NCBI GenBank assembly: GCA_947254025.1
Contig: CAMYBS010000001.1
Span: forward strand, 139,468-203,467
From: an uncultured Clostridia bacterium
Lineage (GTDB): Bacteria; Bacillota; Clostridia; Tissierellales; Peptoniphilaceae
DNA length: 64,000 nucleotides
Reading direction: 5' to 3'
A model generated the notes under the pieces. The model searched no databases and had not been told where the DNA came from. It worked only from the letters and a program-made list of their open reading frames with translations. The position numbers were made by a program, and so were the translations under genes. Positions 1 through 10,277 of the stretch are shown here, piece by piece. Numbering within the stretch: position 1 is the first letter of the stretch; the number at the start of each line of letters is the position of its first letter.

Positions 1-1029
1 CTAATCATTGTTGCTCTTGTATTCCTTTTTATCATCTAAGAACTTATTGTAATCAGATGAGAAGTTATGAGCTCCATCTGAACCCGGCTTAACTACGAAG
101 TATAAGTAGTCAACATCAGCTGGATGAAGGCTCGCAACGATGGATGCCTCGCCAGGATTGCAGATTGGTGCAGGTGGCAAGCCATCATGTGTATATGTGT
201 TAAATGGTGAGTCAACTTTTAAATCTTCATTAGAAAGCTTTGGCTTTCTCTCTCCAAGCGCGTATTGTATTGTAGCGCAAGATTGAAGTCTTATATTCTT
301 CTCGATTCTATTTAAGAAAACTTTAGCTATTATAGGTCTCTCCTCATCAAGTTTAGCTTCTCTTTCAACGATAGATGCTAAAGTGATAAGCTTATTCAAA
401 TCGTCAACTTCACTACTAATCTTGCTATAAATATTATTAAAAGCATTAAGCATCATAGTGACAATCTCTTCACTACTCGAGCCTATCGCAATATCGTAGG
501 TTGCAGGAAACAAAAATCCTTCCAAAGTATCGTTATTAATACTTGATAAAAATTCATATTTTTCTTTGTATTTATCAAGATTCTTGCATTCATTTAAAAA
601 GTCTTCACTTGAAACAAGACCCTTTTCTTCTAATCTTTGAGCAATACGTGTTAATTCGAAACCCTCTGGTATAGTTACTTTAACAGTTTCTCCTTTTTCA
701 CCCTCACCCTTGCCTGCAATTATATTTGCAATTTCTAGTAAAGTCATAGATTTTTTCAATTTAAAAGTACCGCTTTTTATATGTTTTTCAAGATCGTTCT
801 CCTTTAGTACATCTTTAAAAGCAGTTCCATTCCTAATAATTTTATTTTCATAAAGCTCTCTCGCTACGTCAGAAGCACCGCTTCCTTCAGCGATTTCGAT
901 AGTATATTCAGTATCGTCATTTACATCGTAAGGTTTATACATGCTCGATACGCATGAGTTTACCTTCCATATAATTGCAATAACTATAAGTATTAAGACA
1001 GTTATTGTAATTATCCTTCTTTTTTTCAT
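1..1029 (-). CDS. mltG: Endolytic murein transglycosylase MltG
   Basis: Inner-membrane lytic transglycosylase that cuts nascent peptidoglycan strands, 342 aa and complete; its stop codon is the first three bases of the window. Seen: a short basic N-terminus, one membrane segment (about residues 6-24), a LysM-like region, then the YceG/MltG catalytic domain. The ERE motif near residue 223 carries the family's catalytic Glu, and the DSPFNTY and GLPPAPICNPG blocks follow. Its start codon overlaps the queT stop (TAATG), so the two are translationally coupled. The family call is secure from these motifs. Confidence 0.95.
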   Translation of the reverse strand: MKKRRIITITVLILIVIAIIWKVNSCVSSMYKPYDVNDDTEYTIEIAEGSGASDVARELYENKIIRNGTAFKDVLKENDLEKHIKSGTFKLKKSMTLLEIANIIAGKGEGEKGETVKVTIPEGFELTRIAQRLEEKGLVSSEDFLNECKNLDKYKEKYEFLSSINNDTLEGFLFPATYDIAIGSSSEEIVTMMLNAFNNIYSKISSEVDDLNKLITLASIVEREAKLDEERPIIAKVFLNRIEKNIRLQSCATIQYALGERKPKLSNEDLKVDSPFNTYTHDGLPPAPICNPGEASIVASLHPADVDYLYFVVKPGSDGAHNFSSDYNKFLDDKKEYKSNND

Positions 1030-1520
1030 TAAATCACCTTTTTAATTCTGTTATCGTAAATATAATATATTATTGATCCAAATACTGCAACGCTTATAGC
1101 TTCTCCGCCCATGATACCTAATACTGTTGTAAAATATGGAATATTTGAGAAATATGATACCCATATTGACACTAAAAATCCATTTAATATTATAGGTGGA
1201 AGCATAGCTAAATACTTAGATTTTGATTTTCTTGTTAAATATGCAGCTACTAGTGTAACTAAGCTACCGCAAATAATGTCTATCATGCCATAACCTGACA
1301 TAAAGGATAAAAATATGTTTGATATTAAACATCCTATGAATAATCCAGGAACTGCTGCAGCTTCCATCAGTGGAAGTACTGTTAATCCTTCAGCAAGTCT
1401 AAGCTGTATCGGTCCAAATGTTAATTGTTGGAACGGTAATATTGTTTGCAATAGTATAAGTATTGTGTAAAGTGTAGCAATTAAAGCCGCTTTTGTAATT
1501 GTGTTTGTTTTTGTCTTCAT
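1029..1520 (-). CDS. queT: QueT-family ECF transporter substrate-binding subunit (queuosine precursor uptake)
   Basis: Small integral membrane protein, 163 aa, with five or six hydrophobic segments and the LTFGPIQLRLAEGLTVLPL block typical of the QueT family (former DUF988). Known for the family: S-component of an energy-coupling factor transporter, probably for preQ1 or queuine, needing shared EcfA/A'/T subunits not found here. A strong GAGGGAG ribosome site precedes the ATG. It begins 31 bases after the RNase P RNA, leaving no room for the preQ1 riboswitch often found before queT. tgt and queA lie about 17 kb away, consistent with precursor salvage. Confidence 0.85.
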   Translation of the reverse strand: MKTKTNTITKAALIATLYTILILLQTILPFQQLTFGPIQLRLAEGLTVLPLMEAAAVPGLFIGCLISNIFLSFMSGYGMIDIICGSLVTLVAAYLTRKSKSKYLAMLPPIILNGFLVSIWVSYFSNIPYFTTVLGIMGGEAISVAVFGSIIYYIYDNRIKKVI

Positions 1521-1550
1521 TTTTAGTCTCCCTCGTTGAAATTTATGTAA

Positions 1551-1879
1551 ATGAGTAAACCTATAAGCCGTGTTCTGTATTAGATGGTTATCTATCTAGT
1601 TTTAATGTTACCATTAAAATCAAGCAACTTACCTTACAGGAGGTTACGAGCAATAACCTTTTATCCTTCTTTGTTTTGCTCCGAATGGGGTTTACATGTC
1701 ACCTTTAGTCGCCTAAAAGTAGGTAGTCTCTTACACTGCCTTTCCACCCTTACCAAAATGGCGGTCTATTTCTGTTGCACTATCCTTGAAGTCGCCTTCA
1801 CTGGACGTTATCCAGCATTCTGCTCTGTGGAGCACGGACTTTCCTCATGCCTAAGCACGCAACCATCTGGTTTACTCAT
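1551..1879 (-). ncRNA. rnpB: RNase P RNA
   Basis: Catalytic RNA that matures tRNA 5' ends. On the minus strand the conserved GAGGAAAGTCCGTGCTCC segment lies about 30 bases from the 5' end, and the 3' end carries AGAACACGGCTTATAGGTTT. The terminal helix is visible as GAGTAAACC at the 5' end and GGTTTACTC at the 3' end, which set the limits. Length about 329 nt, normal for a bacterial RNase P RNA. A TATAAT box lies just upstream. An open frame on the plus strand across this RNA is a shadow. Confidence 0.95.
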
Positions 1880-1889
1880 TACAAAGTTT

Positions 1890-1918
1890 ATTATACTACA
1901 AAAAGCATAAAAATTCTA
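1890..1918 (-). promoter_or_regulatory. Probable sigma-A promoter of rnpB
   Basis: A perfect TATAAT (1890-1895) lies 10 bases before the RNA 5' end, with TAGAAT as a weak -35 box 17 bases away. The position fits an RNA starting near 1880. The -35 box overlaps the last codons of nif3. Confidence 0.6.
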
Positions 1919-2683
1919 TATTATTTCTACATTATCAGTGAAAGAAGAGAAATTTTTAACTATCTCAATGCCATTTGTATGTTTCTTTAATATATCCTCT
2001 ATGATATTAACAAAAGCACTCTCGCTACTGTTGTGGTCTTGTATAATTAAATTAATCTTTGCATTTCTTAGTGCTTGTATGTCATGATATCCCAAATCAG
2101 ATGTTATAACAGTGTCAGGCCTTTCTTCGATAGCATTTTCTACAAAATCTCTGCCACTACCATTTAGTATCATAAGCCTGCTGTTACGATTATTATTTTT
2201 ATATACTTGTATATATTTCGCATTATTAATATCTTTAATGATATATCCCAAATCTTTTAATGATACATCCTTTATGTCTCCGACAACTCCATAGCCCCTA
2301 TCATCATTTACCTTGATAGCAAAATCTGTATTAGAAAGCTTTAGCTTGTCTTTGTAAAATTTATAAAAACCAGAGCTTTGAACATCGAATGATGTGTGAG
2401 CGCTATAGTATATGATGTCATTTTTAATCATATGCTTAATTAGCTTTGAGCTTGCATTCATATCAATCTCTTTTATGCCTTTAAAAATTAAAGGATGATG
2501 CGTTATCACCATATCCACATCATCCAGTTCTTTAATATCATCATATAAGAGATCAACGCTTAAATAAATCTTTTTTATATCTTCTTTGTCTAGATCTATT
2601 ATCAATCCAGAATTATCCCAAGGCTCTCTATACTCCTTTGGGAAGATACTTTCAATTATCTTTATAATTTCATTCTTTTTCAT
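1916..2683 (-). CDS. Nif3-like dinuclear metal centre hexameric protein (YqfO family)
   Basis: 255 aa, the short Nif3 form without the PII-like insert of longer homologues. Seen: the THHPLIF motif near residue 60, whose histidines bind metal, and SAHTSFD near residue 95. The family forms hexameric toroids with two metals per subunit. It is often labelled GTP cyclohydrolase I type 2, but its cellular role is unsettled. It overlaps trmK by 14 bases and is the last gene of the rpoD cluster, as in many Bacillota. Confidence 0.9.
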   Translation of the reverse strand: MKKNEIIKIIESIFPKEYREPWDNSGLIIDLDKEDIKKIYLSVDLLYDDIKELDDVDMVITHHPLIFKGIKEIDMNASSKLIKHMIKNDIIYYSAHTSFDVQSSGFYKFYKDKLKLSNTDFAIKVNDDRGYGVVGDIKDVSLKDLGYIIKDINNAKYIQVYKNNNRNSRLMILNGSGRDFVENAIEERPDTVITSDLGYHDIQALRNAKINLIIQDHNSSESAFVNIIEDILKKHTNGIEIVKNFSSFTDNVEII

Positions 2684-3353
2684 TGATCTTCTCCATATAT
2701 TTTTTAATTTTATATAAGTCTTTACTTAACTCATCAAACTTATTTAAGTTCTTATCTTTATTAATCCTATTAAGTATATCTTCTATGCTCTTAATTTCAT
2801 TTTCATAATACACTTTAAGATATTCAAGGTCTTGCACGTCAAAATTAACTGGCAAAGTATAGTCTTTAACATTAGTTTTCTTATTAATCACTTCATAGAG
2901 TCTATAGTATTTTTCTTTCTCAATAAACAAACGTTCTTTCTTTATGAAAAAATCATTCTCCTTAAAATACTTTCTAATGTTTGAGCCTTCACCCATAGCT
3001 TGTATTATTATACTACTGAAGCATCTTACCTTGTCTAAGCTCTTCGATAGTATGCTTACTATAGTCTCTTCGCCCATGCCAGCAATTAAAAGTGTATCGT
3101 ATCCTTTGCTGTCTATATTTACAAGACCATCGCTTACAATAAATTTAATTTTATCTTTATATTTATCGCCAGAAAGCAATAGCTCAGCTTTTTCTAACGA
3201 TTTTTCACTTATATCGCTTTCAATAACCTTATCTATAGTGCCATTATCCAAAAGCATCTTTGCTATATAGCCGTGATCGCAACCAACATCTATAAGCGAG
3301 GAACCTTTTTTAATGGACTTAGATATCTCAATAAGTCTCTTTGAATAATTCAT
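2670..3353 (-). CDS. trmK: tRNA (adenine(22)-N1)-methyltransferase TrmK
   Basis: 227 aa. SAM-dependent methyltransferase that makes m1A at position 22 of tRNA. Seen: SAM-binding motif I DVGCDHGYIA near residue 23, the AGMGEETI block near residue 90 that is characteristic of TrmK/YqfN, and a C-terminal coiled-coil segment rich in Lys and Glu. Its start overlaps the rpoD stop by one base and its end overlaps nif3, so translation is probably coupled. Confidence 0.92.
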   Translation of the reverse strand: MNYSKRLIEISKSIKKGSSLIDVGCDHGYIAKMLLDNGTIDKVIESDISEKSLEKAELLLSGDKYKDKIKFIVSDGLVNIDSKGYDTLLIAGMGEETIVSILSKSLDKVRCFSSIIIQAMGEGSNIRKYFKENDFFIKKERLFIEKEKYYRLYEVINKKTNVKDYTLPVNFDVQDLEYLKVYYENEIKSIEDILNRINKDKNLNKFDELSKDLYKIKKYMEKINEKE

Positions 3354-4612
3354 TATAGTTCAAGGAAGTCTCTAAGCTTTTTAGATCTACTTGGATGTTT
3401 TAGCTTTCTTAATGCTTTTGCTTCTATCTGTCTAATTCTTTCTCTAGTAACGTCAAAGGCTTGTCCAACCTCTTCAAGTGTTCTTGTTCTGCCATCATCA
3501 AGGCCGAATCTTAAAGCTAAAACTTTTCTTTCTCTATCTGTTAACGTGTCAAGAACAGAAATTAATTGTTCTCTAAGCATAGTGTTTGTCGCTGCATCTG
3601 ATGGGGACAGTATTTCTTCATCAGGTATAAAGTCTCCTAAGTGCGAGTCTTCTTCTTCACCAATAGGTGTCTCTAATGATACTGGTTCTTGAGCAATCTT
3701 TTGTACTTCTCTAACCTTTTCTACATCCATATTCATTAATTCAGCAACTTCTTCTGGAAGAGGGTCTCTACCTAATTCTTGTACTAATTGTCTTTGTGCT
3801 CTAACTAACTTATTTATAGTCTCAACCATGTGTACAGGTATTCTTATAGTTCTGGCTTGGTCTGCTATGGCTCTTGTGATTGCTTGTCTAATCCACCATG
3901 TTGCATAGGTACTAAACTTAAATCCCTTCTTGTGCTCAAACTTATCAACCGCTTTTATTAAGCCCATATTGCCTTCTTGGATCAAGTCTAAAAATTGCAT
4001 ACCTCTACCTACGTATCTCTTAGCAATACTAACTACAAGTCTCAAATTTGCTTCTGCAAGCTTATCTTTAGCTGACTCATCGCCTTCTTCTATCTTTTTT
4101 GCAAGTTTAACTTCTTCTTCAAAAGTAAGCAAAGGAATTCTACCTATTTCCTTAAGATACATCCTCACAGGGTCGTCAGTTATAACTATTTTGTTCTTGC
4201 CCTTTTCTTTAGCTAATTCAAGTTTATCATCCTTGCTTAATTCTTCCTCAAAAGATCTTAGCTCCTCTAAGTCAATGTCTTCTTCGTCATCGTCATCATC
4301 ATCTTTATCAACATCAAAGTTTTCATCTAAGTCGATTTCTTCATCTTCATCTTTAGTGTCAATGATACTAACTTGAGCTGCATCTAGTGCATCGTAGAAA
4401 GATATAACTTCGTCTTCAGTTACTTCAAATTTATCCAAACCATCCTCAATCTCTTTATAGTTGATGTAACCTTTTGTTCTTCCTTCGTTTAGTAGCTCAT
4501 ACATGGCTTGTCTTTTATCTTCGCTAACGTTTTCATCTATTATCTTTATTGCTTCATCCGTTACTTTTTCTTTTTTAATTTTCTTTGTGCTAGCATTCTT
4601 TTCTTTTTTCAT
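3353..4612 (-). CDS. rpoD: RNA polymerase primary sigma factor RpoD (sigma A)
   Basis: Housekeeping sigma factor, 419 aa from the chosen start. An ATGATG lies 18-21 bases further upstream, but AAGGGGAG sits eight bases before the ATG at 4612, so this start is preferred. Seen: region 1.1 followed by a very acidic stretch, region 1.2 ([11 protein letters not shown]), region 2 ([32 protein letters not shown] split over 2.3-2.4), region 3, and region 4 with the helix-turn-helix [20 protein letters not shown]. It lies directly after dnaG, the standard macromolecular-synthesis arrangement. Confidence 0.97.
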   Translation of the reverse strand: MKKEKNASTKKIKKEKVTDEAIKIIDENVSEDKRQAMYELLNEGRTKGYINYKEIEDGLDKFEVTEDEVISFYDALDAAQVSIIDTKDEDEEIDLDENFDVDKDDDDDDEEDIDLEELRSFEEELSKDDKLELAKEKGKNKIVITDDPVRMYLKEIGRIPLLTFEEEVKLAKKIEEGDESAKDKLAEANLRLVVSIAKRYVGRGMQFLDLIQEGNMGLIKAVDKFEHKKGFKFSTYATWWIRQAITRAIADQARTIRIPVHMVETINKLVRAQRQLVQELGRDPLPEEVAELMNMDVEKVREVQKIAQEPVSLETPIGEEEDSHLGDFIPDEEILSPSDAATNTMLREQLISVLDTLTDRERKVLALRFGLDDGRTRTLEEVGQAFDVTRERIRQIEAKALRKLKHPSRSKKLRDFLEL

Positions 4613-4629
4613 AAGAACACTCCCCTTCA

Positions 4630-6356
4630 TCATTCGTTATCTCTGTGCTTTTTAATTAGTTTTAAAAGCTCCATTGCATCACCTTTGCCATCATTAATTT
4701 GTTCCAATAAATCACTCACATAGTCTTTTGATTTTAGCTTCATTCTTTTTTCAATTAATTCTTTTAGATTGATGTATGTAGATTCTTCAGATTTCTTCCT
4801 AATATCATCAATCTCTAAAAGCGCATTATCTTTATCCGCTATATCAAAATCACTAAGTTCTATCTCATTATTGCCTTCGTACTTCGACTTTAGTAGTGGC
4901 ATGTTTATCTTAAATACTTTACTATAATTATCTATAGAAATTTCATTTATTATATATTTAAAATATTTAATATCCGCTAATGCATATATTAAAAGATTCT
5001 CATCTATAATTTCTATATCTAATTTTTTAATTTTTGGTACTTCTGGTACAGTATATTTTTCTCTGTATTTGTTAACATAATTTGTTTTTGAAACTTGATT
5101 GATTAGCAAACTCTTGTCAATAGAGTAGACTCTCGAAATGTAGTCTATATAAATTTCTCTCTCAATTTTGTCATTTATTTTTGACAATAGTCTCGACAAC
5201 TCGTTAATTAGTTCTAATAAGTTTTCCGGATTGTTTACATCATAAAGCTGCATTAGCTCAGAAACTTCATATTCAACAGAGTTTTTTGCTTCATTAAGCT
5301 TGGCAGTAAAACCAGAAAGTCCATATTTTTTAATAAAATCATCTGGATCTAAGCCTTCTTCAAGCACCACAACATTAGCTCTAGCATTTATAGATCTAAG
5401 TATCTCTATAGCCTTATGTGTTGCATTTTTGCCTGCTTTGTCTCCATCATAACAAATATAAATTTTCTTTGCGTTTCTATTCAATAAGTTTGCTTGATTT
5501 ATAGTAAAAGCTGTACCCAAATTAGCAACAGCATAATTTACACCTGCTTGATATAAACTCATAACATCAATATTGCCTTCAACAAGAAGTATTTTATCTC
5601 TATCAGCTTCTTTTTTATAAATATTGTAGCCGAATAGTAACTCTCTCTTCTTAAAGACAATATTTTCACTTGTATTTAAGTACTTAGGCATACTGTTATC
5701 CAAGCTTCTTGCGCTAAAGCCAAGCACATGATTATGCACATCAAATATAGGAAAGACTAATCTGTTTCTAAATACATCATATGAACTATCTTTTCCTTCT
5801 TTTATCTTGGCTAAACCTGCTTTAACTATGAAATCTTCACTGTATCCTTTGCCTATTAAGTAATCTTTAAGTGCTGTCCATTCATTTGGCGCATAACCTA
5901 GTTGATACTTTAAAACAGTTTCCTTGCTTAATTTCCTCTTAAGTAGATAGTCAATAGCTATCTTTGACTTTAATATTTGACTTTGGAAGAAATCAAGAGC
6001 TATTTTATTAATATCATAAAATTTTTCTATGAGATCAATTTCAGTTTTTTTTTACTTGTTGCTTCTTGTAGAGTTATATTCGCTCTGTCAGCTAAATACT
6101 CAACTGCTTCTTGGAAACTTAAGTTCCTATACTTCTCTATAAAAGTAATGACATCCCCAGACTCTCCGCAGCCAAAACATTTGTAGTATCCATCTTTACT
6201 ATTAACATGAAATGACGGCGTCTTCTCCTTGTGAAATGGGCACAGTCCAGTATATGATGCGCCTTTCTTATCTAGTTTTATATTCTCGCCAATCACATCT
6301 TCGATGTTATTGTACTCTTTAATTTTATCAATTACTGCTGCATTAATTACTTTCAT
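4630..6356 (-). CDS. dnaG: DNA primase DnaG, interrupted by a one-base frameshift
   Basis: Primase that lays RNA primers at the replication fork. As written the frame stops at about 6027, after 109 codons holding the CHC2 zinc finger (CPFH...CFGC). It reopens in another frame from about 6044 to 4630, with the catalytic core and TOPRIM motifs ([16 protein letters not shown]) and the helicase-binding C-terminus. The break is a run of nine A (T at 6045-6053). Adding one A gives one open frame of 575 codons, the normal DnaG length, with no other defect. Primase is essential, so sequencing error, slippage or population variation is likelier than loss. Confidence 0.9.
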
Positions 6357-7375
6357 ATCATAACCTCATTCTTCCAAGTTTGTGGTACATATATCTTTTT
6401 AAATTCATTTATTGCATATATGTCTGACATACCCGCAATGTAATCACAAATTTCTTGATTCTTTGTTCCTTGAATCTCTTTAATATTGTCAGGAAGTTTT
6501 TCTGGATGCTCATCATAATAATCATATAACATTGATATTATGTTCTTGGCCTTGTCATGTTCCTTAGTTGTAATTGGATTAAAATAAACTTCTTTAAACA
6601 TGAAAGCCCTTAAGGAAAGCATTGCTTCACCAACTTCATCAGACATTTTTATATAGTTTTGTCCATAACTTTCTTTAAGTATATCTGTAATCATAGTGTT
6701 GATTCTCTTTGAGTGGGAATCACCTAAAATTTCGATAAGGTCTTTAGGTATATCTTTCTCGTGCAAAACACCAGCTCTGATTGCATCATCAATATCATGA
6801 TTGATATATGCAATTCGATCTGCAAACTTAACTACTCTGCCTTCTAAAGTATATGCTTCGTTCGCTCCGCTATGGTTTACAATTCCATCTCTAACTTCGT
6901 CGCATAAGTTAAGTCCAAACTTTCCATTTCTTTTCTCAAGCACATCGACAACTCTTAAGCTTTGTTCATAGTGCCTAAATCCGCCTAAATCCTTACACTT
7001 CTCATTAAGTGCGCTCTCTCCAGCATGTCCAAATGGTGTATGCCCTAAGTCATGTCCCAAAGATATCGCTTCAACTAAATCTTCATTAAGTCTTAAAGCT
7101 CTAGCAATGGTTCTGGCTATTTGGCTAACCTCAAGTGTATGTGTAAGCCTTGTCCTAAAGTGATCTCCTTTAGGCGCTAGAAACACTTGAGTCTTGTGCT
7201 TAAGTCTTCTAAATGCTTTTGAGTGTAGAATCCTGTCTCTGTCTCTTTGGAAGTCAGTTCTTATATCACACTTTTCCTCCGAAACTTTTCTTCCTCTACT
7301 ATCTGAACATTTGCATGCATATTCCGAAAGGTAAGAGTCTTGAAATTTTTCATAATTTTCTCTAAAATTAATCAT
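6353..7375 (-). CDS. dgt: dGTPase-like deoxynucleotide triphosphohydrolase
   Basis: 340 aa HD-domain protein that releases triphosphate from dNTPs, the clostridial dGTPase-like type. Seen: FRTRLTHTLEVSQIAR with the first metal His, then GHDLGHTPFGHAGE with the HD pair, then a conserved aspartate in FADRIAYINHDIDD. It overlaps dnaG by four bases (ATGA) and ppsR by eight, placing it firmly in the operon. Substrate preference among dNTPs cannot be read from sequence. Confidence 0.92.
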   Translation of the reverse strand: MINFRENYEKFQDSYLSEYACKCSDSRGRKVSEEKCDIRTDFQRDRDRILHSKAFRRLKHKTQVFLAPKGDHFRTRLTHTLEVSQIARTIARALRLNEDLVEAISLGHDLGHTPFGHAGESALNEKCKDLGGFRHYEQSLRVVDVLEKRNGKFGLNLCDEVRDGIVNHSGANEAYTLEGRVVKFADRIAYINHDIDDAIRAGVLHEKDIPKDLIEILGDSHSKRINTMITDILKESYGQNYIKMSDEVGEAMLSLRAFMFKEVYFNPITTKEHDKAKNIISMLYDYYDEHPEKLPDNIKEIQGTKNQEICDYIAGMSDIYAINEFKKIYVPQTWKNEVMI

Positions 7376-8189
7376 TCATCTCACCAAAATTTTTACTTAA
7401 ACTATCTATTATAATTGAAGCTGTCTCTTCTATAGCTTTATTTGTAACATCAATAACTTGGCATCCAAGTTTTCCCATAATTTCCTTAGAATATCTAAGC
7501 TCTTCGTTAATTCTATCTGTGCAAGCATAGTTGCCTATATCTTCAATACCTAAAGACTTCATTCTTTCTATTCTGATTTCATTAATCTTTCTATCAGAAG
7601 CAATAAGTCCAAATATCCTTCTCTTGTCTTTTTCAAATAAAAACTCACTAGGTTCTATCTCGGGAAGTAAAGGTACGTTTGCTACCTTGTAATTCTTATT
7701 AGCTAAATACATAGAAAGAGGTGTCTTCGAAGTCCTTGATATACCTAGAAGAACAACGTCAGCAAGGATAATGCCTCTAGGATCCTTTCCATCGTCATAC
7801 TTAACTGCAAACTCGATAGCAGAAACCTTATCAAAGTACTCTTGGTCAAGTCTTCTAATAAGTCCTGCCTCTCTAATAGGTGCTTGATGTAAAACTGATT
7901 CAATAGAGTCCAAAACTTTACTCATAACGTTAACAGTTGGAATATTATATTTTCTTCCTAAGCTTTCAATATAATGTGCATGCTCTTCCAACACAGTAGT
8001 GAATATAACAACTGAAGGAACTAGTTTTGCCTTTTCAAAGATATTAAATATCTTGTCCTTGCTGTCAACATAAGGGAACCTCTTAATCTCGTAAGCGTCT
8101 GGTGAAAATTGCTTGATACATGATCTAGCAATCTTTCCAGCTGTTTCACCTATAGAGTCTGAAATTACAAATATAGTTATTTCGTTCAA
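7368..8189 (-). CDS. ppsR: Pyruvate,phosphate dikinase regulatory protein (full length)
   Basis: 273 aa DUF299-family bifunctional enzyme (YqfL-like). It phosphorylates PPDK on the Thr next to its catalytic His using ADP, and removes the phosphate using Pi. Seen: N-terminal SDSIGETA near residue 11, the linker QAPIREAG, and the P-loop GISRTSKT at residues 149-156. It ends one base before glyS, between dgt and glyS as in other Bacillota. A half-length relative lies beside ppdK at 29629-30075. Confidence 0.93.
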   Translation of the reverse strand: MNEITIFVISDSIGETAGKIARSCIKQFSPDAYEIKRFPYVDSKDKIFNIFEKAKLVPSVVIFTTVLEEHAHYIESLGRKYNIPTVNVMSKVLDSIESVLHQAPIREAGLIRRLDQEYFDKVSAIEFAVKYDDGKDPRGIILADVVLLGISRTSKTPLSMYLANKNYKVANVPLLPEIEPSEFLFEKDKRRIFGLIASDRKINEIRIERMKSLGIEDIGNYACTDRINEELRYSKEIMGKLGCQVIDVTNKAIEETASIIIDSLSKNFGEMND

Positions 8190-10277
8190 TTAAATCTCCT
8201 CTATTTCTTTAAAATCTAAAATGGAGTTAAATTCATTTAGTATTAATGATATTAATGAAAGTCTGTTGTTCTTTATTATTTTATTATCAACTAAAACCAT
8301 AGTTGAGTCTAAGAATTTATCAATGCTTTCTTTGTAAGTAGCAAGTATCTTAATTGCTTCTGTTATATCTATATCGGAAATATTTTCTTCCTTTGACTTC
8401 AAGTCTCTGTATAGATTGAATAATTCTTTTTCACTCTCTTCCATTATGTCTTGGTTAGGATCAACTTTTTCAAATTCTTTTCCTTTTGATATCTGATATA
8501 TTCTCCTAAACGCAGCTAAAGCATCTTTAAAATCATCACTGTCTTTAATTCCGTCTAACTTTGTTAGGACTTGTTTTATAGTTAATAAATTTAAGTCTTT
8601 ATGTTTATTCATAACAGCGTTTATTAAGTTTGCATCATAGTTACTATCTTGCAATATACCTATGAACCTTGTCTTAATATAATCTAAAACATTCTTCTTA
8701 ACCTCGTCGTAATCAAACTTTAATTCATTTATATTGACATAGTTGTACAATGTTTCTTCAAGTAAGGAATCTATAGATACATCCAAAGACTTTTCTAATA
8801 CTATATTTATAATACCCAAAGTAGCCCTTCTTATACCAAATGGGTCTTGTGATCCACTTGGTTTTGTGCCAATTGAGAATAAACCTGATATTGTGTCAAG
8901 TTTATCTGCTACAGCAAGTATTACTCCTGCAGTAGTGCTTGGAAGTGAATCTTGGGCATATCTTGGTAGATAGTGTTCATATATTGCTTCTTGCACACCT
9001 ACAGTTTCTCCTGATAGCTTAGCATATATCTTGCCCATAACGCCTTGAAGTTCAGTAAACTCTACAACTAGCTTAGTTGCAAGGTCAGCTTTTGATAAAT
9101 ATGCAGCTCTCTTAGTAGTCTCTACTGTCTCTTCTCCAACATTTAGGTCTTCACAAATCTTTTCAGATAGTTTAATGTTTCTTAATGTTTTATCGTATAA
9201 TGTTCCAAGCTTATCTTGGAAGACAATTGTTCTTAAATCATTGACGTAGTCTTCTAAGTTTTTCTTCCTATCTTCATTAAAGAAGAATTTAGCATCTTCC
9301 AGCCTAGCAGCAAGAACTTTTTCATTCCCTTTTCTAACTATGTCAAGATATTTATCGTCACCATTTCTAACTGTAATGAAGTGATTCATAAGTCTGTTCT
9401 TTGAATCTACAACTGGGAAGTATCTTAAGTGATCCTTCATTGGTGTGATAACCACTTCATCAGGAAGCTCAAGATATTGATCCTTAATAGTTCCAAGTAG
9501 TGGTGTTGGATATTCAACTAAGTTTGTTACTTGATCAATGATAGCTTCATCATTTTGTATCGATCCACCAACAGATTTAGCAAGTCTTTCTGACTCTAGT
9601 CTAATTCTTGCTTTTCTTTCGCTGTTATCAACAATAACAAAGTTATCTTCCATAATCTTCATATAGTCATGAGCATCAGATATCTCTATATCCTTCTTAG
9701 ATAAAAATCTGTGACCATTTGTTAAATTTGATACTCTTATATTCTCTAAGTTAAATTTAACAACTATGTCATTATAAAGAGAGACAATCCATCTAATAGG
9801 TCTAGCAAATTTTAAGTCTCTTCCGCCCCATTTCATAGATTTTGGAAAGACTATCTTTCTAATAATACTTTCTGCGTTTCGTTCAATAAGCTCTGTAAAT
9901 GTTAAGCTCTTGTGCTCTACATTAGCAAAAACATATTCAGTGCCACCCATATCTTTAAAGAAAATATCTTTTACATCTAAGCCCTTTGACTTTAAAAAGC
10001 CTTGAAGTGCCTTTGTTGGGTTGCCAGCATCATCAAAACTAATTGACTTAGAAGGACCCTTGATTTCTTCTTTTTCTATGCTTTCATTTTCTATGATATT
10101 GTCAATTATAGTAGTAATTCTTCTTGGTGTTGTATATACGTTTACTTCATAATCTTTGTATGAGTTTTCATTTAATAATTTCTCAAAAGCACTTTTAAAT
10201 TGTTCTATAGCTAATTTTGAATAACTAGCAGGTAGCTCTTCCATACCTACTTCTAATAAATATCTATTTGCCATCAT
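8190..10277 (-). CDS. glyS: Glycine-tRNA ligase beta subunit
   Basis: 695 aa, normal size for the beta subunit of the bacterial alpha2beta2 glycyl-tRNA synthetase, which carries tRNA-binding and accessory domains. Seen: the N-terminal [11 protein letters not shown], the [14 protein letters not shown] block, the HD-like region, and a C-terminal DALR-type anticodon-binding segment. The first two codons are both ATG, so the start could be three bases later. It overlaps glyQ by 14 bases. No T-box leader is present because recO abuts glyQ. Confidence 0.96.
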   Translation of the reverse strand: MMANRYLLEVGMEELPASYSKLAIEQFKSAFEKLLNENSYKDYEVNVYTTPRRITTIIDNIIENESIEKEEIKGPSKSISFDDAGNPTKALQGFLKSKGLDVKDIFFKDMGGTEYVFANVEHKSLTFTELIERNAESIIRKIVFPKSMKWGGRDLKFARPIRWIVSLYNDIVVKFNLENIRVSNLTNGHRFLSKKDIEISDAHDYMKIMEDNFVIVDNSERKARIRLESERLAKSVGGSIQNDEAIIDQVTNLVEYPTPLLGTIKDQYLELPDEVVITPMKDHLRYFPVVDSKNRLMNHFITVRNGDDKYLDIVRKGNEKVLAARLEDAKFFFNEDRKKNLEDYVNDLRTIVFQDKLGTLYDKTLRNIKLSEKICEDLNVGEETVETTKRAAYLSKADLATKLVVEFTELQGVMGKIYAKLSGETVGVQEAIYEHYLPRYAQDSLPSTTAGVILAVADKLDTISGLFSIGTKPSGSQDPFGIRRATLGIINIVLEKSLDVSIDSLLEETLYNYVNINELKFDYDEVKKNVLDYIKTRFIGILQDSNYDANLINAVMNKHKDLNLLTIKQVLTKLDGIKDSDDFKDALAAFRRIYQISKGKEFEKVDPNQDIMEESEKELFNLYRDLKSKEENISDIDITEAIKILATYKESIDKFLDSTMVLVDNKIIKNNRLSLISLILNEFNSILDFKEIEEI

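Noticed and set aside
1584-1910. Plus-strand open frame of 108 codons
   Set aside because: It is antisense to the RNase P RNA, whose conserved core and end helix are clear; the translation has no recognisable pattern.
4266-4380. Simple-sequence tract of Asp/Glu codons in rpoD
   Set aside because: Acidic stretches between regions 1.1 and 1.2 are common in primary sigma factors; the frame is intact.
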